Both the position numbers and the translations under genes were made by a program. The notes beneath the pieces were generated by a model. That model saw nothing but the letters and a program-made list of their open reading frames with translations, was not told where the DNA came from and did not search any database. A stretch of 40,510 nt of DNA, taken from the IMG/VR virus record IMGVR_UViG_3300021368_002450, positions 1 through 40,510 of that record. One strand, 5' to 3'. The DNA comes from a virus. Shown piece after piece: positions 35,811 to 40,510 of this stretch. Position 1 is the stretch's first letter. Each line of letters starts with the position of its first letter.

Positions 35811-35838
35811 GGGGGGGATTCTCCCCCCTATTTTTTTT
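35811..35838 (+). terminator. Rho-independent terminator
   Basis: Seven G (35811-35817), a short ATTCT loop, six C (35823-35828), then TA and eight T (35831-35838). The stem is pure G:C. The U-tract leads directly into TTGGAGATAGATT, the ribosome binding site region of the next gene. Confidence 0.88.
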
Positions 35839-35849
35839 GGAGATAGATT

Positions 35850-36110
35850 ATGGAATTAACATTACAACAAGCTGCCGACGTAATCGGTAAAACACCCGAC
35901 GAAATTCTCTTTGTCGTGCAAGACGGTAGACTACCGTGCAACATACTTCCCGATCCTGAAATAGAATATAACGATGACGGCACGATTCGTTTTGTTGGCG
36001 AAAGGTCAGACGGTGTTGAGTATCGTTTTAAGTTTGATGATTGTATTGCTTTTAAAAAGGAACTAGACGAAGGTCTGGACGGAGAACTCAGACAAATATT
36101 AGAGGGATGA
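35850..36110 (+). CDS. Small protein with excisionase-like HTH N-terminus
   Basis: An 86-residue protein. Residues 1-28 (LTLQQAADVIGKTPDEILFVVQDGRLP) have the pattern of the MerR/excisionase-type winged helix: a helix, a turn, a second helix, and the DGRLP wing. The remaining ~55 residues are acidic with two short strands (IRFVGERSDGVEYRFKFDD) and a helix. The fold suggests DNA binding or a recycled HTH scaffold, but no function can be assigned. It is the first gene after a terminator, with TTGGAGAT upstream, and is followed by another tiny gene starting two bases downstream. Confidence 0.7.
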   Translation: MELTLQQAADVIGKTPDEILFVVQDGRLPCNILPDPEIEYNDDGTIRFVGERSDGVEYRFKFDDCIAFKKELDEGLDGELRQILEG

Positions 36111-36111
36111 G

Positions 36112-36267
36112 ATGGCCAGAGAACGAGTAAGAATCACTGTCGATGGGCTAGTCATTGAAGTTTTAAAAAATGGCGAGAGAACTTACCATGAATATAATTC
36201 TGAAATAGAAGCATTAAACTCAGCCAAAACTTTAATTGAAACCGAAATCACAGAGAGAACTGAGTAA
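36112..36267 (+). CDS. 51-residue hypothetical protein
   Basis: A short gene of 51 codons plus stop that is easily missed. It starts one base after the previous stop, with AGAGGGATGAG just upstream, and its stop overlaps the next ATG (TAATG). The product begins MARERVRITVDGLVIE, then NGERTYHEYNSEIEALNSA and a C-terminal helix rich in Glu and Thr. It looks like a beta-hairpin plus helix. I recognise no family. Tight coupling to both neighbours makes it a credible real gene. Confidence 0.7.
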   Translation: MARERVRITVDGLVIEVLKNGERTYHEYNSEIEALNSAKTLIETEITERTE

Positions 36268-38348
36268 TGGCAATTACGTTTGGTACCGGAGGTAGTGTCA
36301 AGGAAATGGTTCAATGGTACGACGCCGACACTACTGGTGGTTGGGGTGGTGCCAACGACGGACTAGAAGGGTTCGGTTCGAACATCGAGGGAACCGACTG
36401 TATTGTTGCGGCACTACGTAAAAACGAAAACGTTTCGATTACGTATACTGGCACATTAACAAGTATTCCATCTGGTTCTCAACTTATTTTCAATTTCTTT
36501 ACGACGATTGCCGCAGTATTAACTTCGCTTGATGTTGACGTAAACGATGGTGCGTCAGGAACAGCAAATTTCGATTTTTTGGCAGATTTTACTGGATCAG
36601 AAAAGGTTACATTACAAACATTTATTCCTATTGCTTTGGATTTAAGTGCTGGGACATTAAACGTTCCCACAAATAATTTATCCGATGTATCTTATAATAT
36701 TATTGTTCAAAACGTAAACATTAAAGCAGTTGATAATAACTTCTGGGATGCGGCTTATGTTGGTGATGGAATAACTCTAATTGGAACCACAGTAAGTGAT
36801 ACTCTGTTTTTGGAGGGTCATGATAACGACATCACCGCCGACATTCACAATGGTGTTTTACAAGCCTATGAAGATGTTGTTTTTGCACAACATAACATTG
36901 ATATCAATACTACTACAGGAAACAGTGACAAAGAAAGTCTCACCTTTATCGAAACATTAAACGGAACAAATAGTTACACATTAGGTGGGACAGGTACAGC
37001 AGTTTTTACAGGTACCAACATTCAAAGTACAGGCACGGTTACTCTTGTGGTTGACATGTCAAACATGACTTCGTTTAGTATGACTTCTGGATCTATTAAT
37101 AATGCTACAACGGTTACCTTTACAAGTGGTCAAAGTATTATTAGAGCCGTCTTCAATGATGTAACTACTTTAAACACTGGAACTTCGACGTTTAATGACA
37201 ACTCATTGAACACCGTTACCACTGCAAACATAGCATCAAATTCTTCGGGACTTCGATTAACTTCGGTCACTACACCAAACGTAACTGGAAACCTTACCGA
37301 CTGTATTATCAATTCTTCAGGAAGAGTTAGTGTAACAGGTGGAAACACGTTAACAGATTGTTCATTCACCGACACCTCCGCGACAACATCGGCAGTATTA
37401 GCAAGCACAACCACGATAGGAAACATTACGGGTTGTACTTTTACTCGAACTTCTGGAACAACCAATGCAATTGACATTGGTGATGTTGGTACAACAACTT
37501 CCGTAGATTTTACTGGAAACACATTGTCCGGTTATGGGACACAAACAGCAGGAGATGGAATTTCTAGTACCGCAGGTGGTGCAATTGCAGTAAACTTCAC
37601 ATCTAATGTCACATTAACAATTAATGTGGTTAGTGGTTCGACTATTCCTACGGTTGAGATAAGTGGTACTGGTACAGTTAATATTGTAGCGTCAATTACA
37701 ACTACTATTTCAGGCCTTTTAGGTAACTCAGAGATACGAGTATTAGATAATCCATCACCATACTCTGCAACTACATTACCAGCACCAAGTATCACTACTA
37801 TTGCATCAACTGAAACTGTGAGTGCAAACACCTTTACGGGTGATGGTACAAACTATTTTCAGATTAATACTGGAGGTGCATTTGTAACCATCGATGCAGT
37901 TGGCACCGCCGCATTCACAGATGCGGGTGTCTTGAGAGATGGAGACACCACAGCCGTCACGAACGGGACTGCATTATCGGATGGAGATAAAATAAGAGTA
38001 GTAGTACGAGATGACGCAGACAATCCTACATTACAGTTGTTTGACGAATTTGAAGTTGACGCTGATCCTACAGCACCTACTGGATCTTCAATAATTACCA
38101 AGACGGCTTCTTCTGGATTTACTTCTGCGTTTGGGTCTGCAATTACTGGATCAAACTCTAAGACTGTAACAGTAGAAAAAGTTGGAGCTAAGTTTGACTT
38201 CAATGTGTCTGATGGAGAGATTCTTGATTTCTTGGTGTTTAGAACGGGTAGCAATGCAATTTTATCCCTAAACAATGAGATCACATCAACCACGAACTCA
38301 TTCCCTATATCGCAGACCGGTGACAGAAACTATCGAGACCCAGCGTAG
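36267..38348 (+). CDS. Large beta-helix-like virion structural protein
   Basis: A 693-residue protein, very rich in Thr, Asn, Ser, Val and Gly. It begins with FGTGGSVKEMVQWYDADTTGGWGGANDGLEGF, a start I associate with marine phage structural proteins. Residues about 300-470 have short hydrophobic strands with Asn/Thr turns (TDCSFTDTSATTSA, IGNITGCTFTRTSG), as in a right-handed beta-helix. From about residue 560 the beta-rich C-terminus ends in DRNYRDPA, shared with the protein ending at 35794. No catalytic residues are evident. A fibre, spike or capsid decoration is likely. It is translationally coupled to the 51-residue gene. Confidence 0.68.
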   Translation: MAITFGTGGSVKEMVQWYDADTTGGWGGANDGLEGFGSNIEGTDCIVAALRKNENVSITYTGTLTSIPSGSQLIFNFFTTIAAVLTSLDVDVNDGASGTANFDFLADFTGSEKVTLQTFIPIALDLSAGTLNVPTNNLSDVSYNIIVQNVNIKAVDNNFWDAAYVGDGITLIGTTVSDTLFLEGHDNDITADIHNGVLQAYEDVVFAQHNIDINTTTGNSDKESLTFIETLNGTNSYTLGGTGTAVFTGTNIQSTGTVTLVVDMSNMTSFSMTSGSINNATTVTFTSGQSIIRAVFNDVTTLNTGTSTFNDNSLNTVTTANIASNSSGLRLTSVTTPNVTGNLTDCIINSSGRVSVTGGNTLTDCSFTDTSATTSAVLASTTTIGNITGCTFTRTSGTTNAIDIGDVGTTTSVDFTGNTLSGYGTQTAGDGISSTAGGAIAVNFTSNVTLTINVVSGSTIPTVEISGTGTVNIVASITTTISGLLGNSEIRVLDNPSPYSATTLPAPSITTIASTETVSANTFTGDGTNYFQINTGGAFVTIDAVGTAAFTDAGVLRDGDTTAVTNGTALSDGDKIRVVVRDDADNPTLQLFDEFEVDADPTAPTGSSIITKTASSGFTSAFGSAITGSNSKTVTVEKVGAKFDFNVSDGEILDFLVFRTGSNAILSLNNEITSTTNSFPISQTGDRNYRDPA

Positions 38349-38354
38349 TAAATG

Positions 38355-38362
38355 TATAAATA
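38355..38362 (+). promoter_or_regulatory. T4-type late promoter
   Basis: Exact TATAAATA seven bases after the stop of the preceding gene and 30 bases before the ATG at 38393. CCGGAGAAAAT upstream of that ATG is the same ribosome binding site type as at gp13. Confidence 0.82.
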
Positions 38363-38392
38363 GACTAATAGAGATTCTTCCGGAGAAAATAA

Positions 38393-40480
38393 ATGGCACT
38401 TGGAGATAAGAGATTCACACGGATACCACCAGAAAGCACTGGTGACCGTCTGTACATGATTCACACTGCCGAAATCGAATTCGAAAACAAAGGCAATTAC
38501 GATGCCGTTGTAGGTTATGAGTGGCAGATCGGTAAAATGTATAATATTGCAGGCTTCGGCGGAAACGGAATGGTTCATGTACATGGTGTTTACGACAAAG
38601 GTGATGGTACTGGTATTCTTGCAGTACACTACAATAAAGCTGCAAAGTTTGAAAATCTTGAACCTCAGACCGGTGCAAAAATTCAGTTTGATATTGATGA
38701 CGATGATGTATTAGAAAACATTGCCGATGTTAAGTCATTCTATGATGTCTACATCCCCGCACAAAATATCATGGGTTATGACAACCCCGAATACGGTCTT
38801 GATGTTGACAACCAAGGTTCAGCCAATGTTCGTTTCGCAGAAGGTCAACCACAGTTAGACGCATGGGGTAAGTTGCGTACTTCTGGTGCGACAATGCTGG
38901 GTAACTATGTGTTTGGTGGTGAGGCAAAGGTTACGGATAACTTCTCTCCCGTAGAGATCGACGGTGGTTATATTGACTACGATCAAACTCGAAAATCTGT
39001 AAAGGTCGGATTTGATCATACGGCTGTTACTGGGGCAACATTTGCGGGTAACACATCGAACACTTATCACCCATATATCCCAGGCTCTTCACACTTATGG
39101 CAGGGCACATTCTTACTGAACTCACCATCGTCTGGTGATGGCACAAACGGTGCGTACCGTCGTTGGGGTCTATTCGACGCAGACAACGGGTTCTTTTTTC
39201 AACTAGGAAAAGACGGTTACACTAAGGGTACTGCATCAACAACCAATGAAGGGTTCTGTGTTGTTATTCGTACAAAGACCAGTGGTACAGTAACCAATAC
39301 GATTATTCCACAAGACGATTTCAACGGCGATAAACTCGACGGTAGTGGTAGGTCACAGTTGACATTTGATCTCGAAAAGAACAACCAATACTGGATTGAT
39401 GCTCAGTGGCATGGTGCGGGTCGTGTTCGATTCGGTACATATCTGAACGGTACTCGTATCGTGATGCACACCTACTATGCGGGTAACATTGAAACAGTCG
39501 CAATGTCGCAGACTGCATCGTTGCCTTCATGTACATCGATCAAGTCGGCAGGTACACCACTCACTTCACTCTACATTGAGACGTGGGCACAGTCAGTATG
39601 GTCAGAGACAGAGCTGACACCAACTGAATTCGGTAAACCATCCACATACGCATCAACACACGCAACAGTCACCGCAAACATCGATAGTGACTGGCAGTAT
39701 TTGTTCTCAATGTCTCCGAAAGAAGTATTATCAGATGGTCGAGTCGATCATGCATTGTTTATGCCTACATCTATTAGTGCATTCGGATTCGATCAGACAT
39801 CGGGTGCGGCGAATGGTTTGGTCGCAGTCATTGATCTCAAAGCAGAGGTCAATTCTGTATTGAACCACGGTAACTGGACAGATATCCCAGGCACCAACGT
39901 GCAGTATTCATATCCAACCGCTGGCGACAGTGCATACGAAGGTGGTCTGACAAGATTACAAGAAATGTTTGCGGGAAGATACGAAACAGATCTGACTGAC
40001 ACATACAACAACTTTCAATACGGAGCACTCAAAAACTTCTCAGAAGACGGTGGTACAGCAGAGAATACAATTACTGGTGCGACACAGACAAATCCAGTTG
40101 TGATCACAACAGGTGAGTTGTTGAAGTTCACCAACCCTTCACCTCACACAGTAACATTCCCATTGAATACTAATCGATATCAAGGCAAACTTGAGATCAA
40201 CGATGTGGGTGGTATGACTCAATTGAACGGTAACAAGTATCTGATCAAACCAATCGGCACAACATCGTTTGAACTATACGATGATTCAGACGGATCAGGT
40301 AACATTGATCCCGCAAGCAGTGTTGACGGTTCAGCATTCGGTGCCTACACAACAGGCGGTACGGTCAAAGGGTTTAAGGGTTCGCGACTGACATGGAGTT
40401 TCTATGCCAAGACACGTACCGTATTACACGACAACGTGAAGTTGATGTTGACGATCAACTGGAAAGAGATTATCCAGTAG
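38393..40480 (+). CDS. Large virion structural protein
   Basis: A 695-residue protein. The N-terminal region (RIPPESTGDRLYMIHTAEIEFENKG, VVGYEWQIGKMYNIAGFGGNGM) and the middle (SSHLWQGTFLLNS; RRWGLFDADNGFFFQLGKDG; QYWIDAQWHGAGRVRFG) look like lectin-like beta-sandwich modules. Near the C-terminus, GMTQLNGNKYLIKPIGTTSFELYDD (about residues 602-626) matches the small beta domain annotated in phages as ubiquitin-activating E1 FCCH-like, which is structural here, not enzymatic. The last residues form a strand (HDNVKLMLTINWKEI). It is likely a fibre or baseplate-associated protein with carbohydrate-binding potential (inference). No further gene is readable in the last 30 bases of the window. Confidence 0.68.
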   Translation: MALGDKRFTRIPPESTGDRLYMIHTAEIEFENKGNYDAVVGYEWQIGKMYNIAGFGGNGMVHVHGVYDKGDGTGILAVHYNKAAKFENLEPQTGAKIQFDIDDDDVLENIADVKSFYDVYIPAQNIMGYDNPEYGLDVDNQGSANVRFAEGQPQLDAWGKLRTSGATMLGNYVFGGEAKVTDNFSPVEIDGGYIDYDQTRKSVKVGFDHTAVTGATFAGNTSNTYHPYIPGSSHLWQGTFLLNSPSSGDGTNGAYRRWGLFDADNGFFFQLGKDGYTKGTASTTNEGFCVVIRTKTSGTVTNTIIPQDDFNGDKLDGSGRSQLTFDLEKNNQYWIDAQWHGAGRVRFGTYLNGTRIVMHTYYAGNIETVAMSQTASLPSCTSIKSAGTPLTSLYIETWAQSVWSETELTPTEFGKPSTYASTHATVTANIDSDWQYLFSMSPKEVLSDGRVDHALFMPTSISAFGFDQTSGAANGLVAVIDLKAEVNSVLNHGNWTDIPGTNVQYSYPTAGDSAYEGGLTRLQEMFAGRYETDLTDTYNNFQYGALKNFSEDGGTAENTITGATQTNPVVITTGELLKFTNPSPHTVTFPLNTNRYQGKLEINDVGGMTQLNGNKYLIKPIGTTSFELYDDSDGSGNIDPASSVDGSAFGAYTTGGTVKGFKGSRLTWSFYAKTRTVLHDNVKLMLTINWKEIIQ

Positions 40481-40510
40481 TGATTCACTTCCGGTACGGA
40501 ACTCAGTGGG

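Noticed and set aside
40481-40510. Possible next gene at the right edge
   Set aside because: Only 30 bases remain, with no start codon plus ribosome binding site that can be supported.

Overview
The window is a late structural module of a tailed, T4-like (myovirus) bacteriophage. Every gene I can support lies on the + strand, packed tightly with many TAATG stop/start overlaps. The block gp13-gp14-gp15, gp16-gp17, gp18-gp19-gp20 is in the order of phage T4: neck, tail completion, small and large terminase, tail sheath, tail tube, portal. Copies of the T4-type late promoter (NATAAATA) sit in most of the gaps. The many large accessory virion proteins (beta-helix fibre, Calx-beta and cadherin-like domains, collagen-like fibre) are of the kind seen in marine T4-like phages. 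The host cannot be read from the sequence. Base composition looks moderate, not strongly AT-rich as in T4.

Region by region. (1) 1-8880 is the 3' part of one giant gene that enters from the left edge: at least 2,959 residues, mostly a 12-residue repeat (36 bp, type YTGNYTGVTTNP), interrupted by two copies of a ~370-residue globular domain and ending in a pure 4-residue repeat. (2) 8880-10774 holds three small overlapping genes: an unknown basic protein, a glycosyltransferase with a DxD motif, and a 2OG-Fe(II) oxygenase-like protein. (3) 10814-17825 holds five accessory virion or fibre genes, including a beta-helix protein and a 1,036-residue protein with fourteen 49-residue repeats. (4) 17856-20743 is gp13, gp14 and gp15, the last with a cadherin-like extension. 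(5) 20774-26654 is three further structural genes inserted between gp15 and gp16, one with about seven Calx-beta-like domains. (6) 26654-32738 is gp16 to gp20, with a strong terminator between gp19 and gp20. (7) 32725-40480 is a collagen-like fibre gene, a large structural protein, a second terminator, two very small genes (one of 51 codons), and two more large structural proteins. The T4 continuation gp67/68/21/22/23 (prohead core, protease, capsid) is absent here.

The genes fit one late programme: head filling (gp16, gp17, gp20), head-tail joining (gp13, gp14, gp15), tail (gp18, gp19) and a large set of surface fibres. The most unusual parts are the giant repeat protein, the adjacent glycosyltransferase and oxygenase pair that could modify fibre proteins (inference), and the two places where a late-promoter-like box lies immediately before a terminator hairpin.
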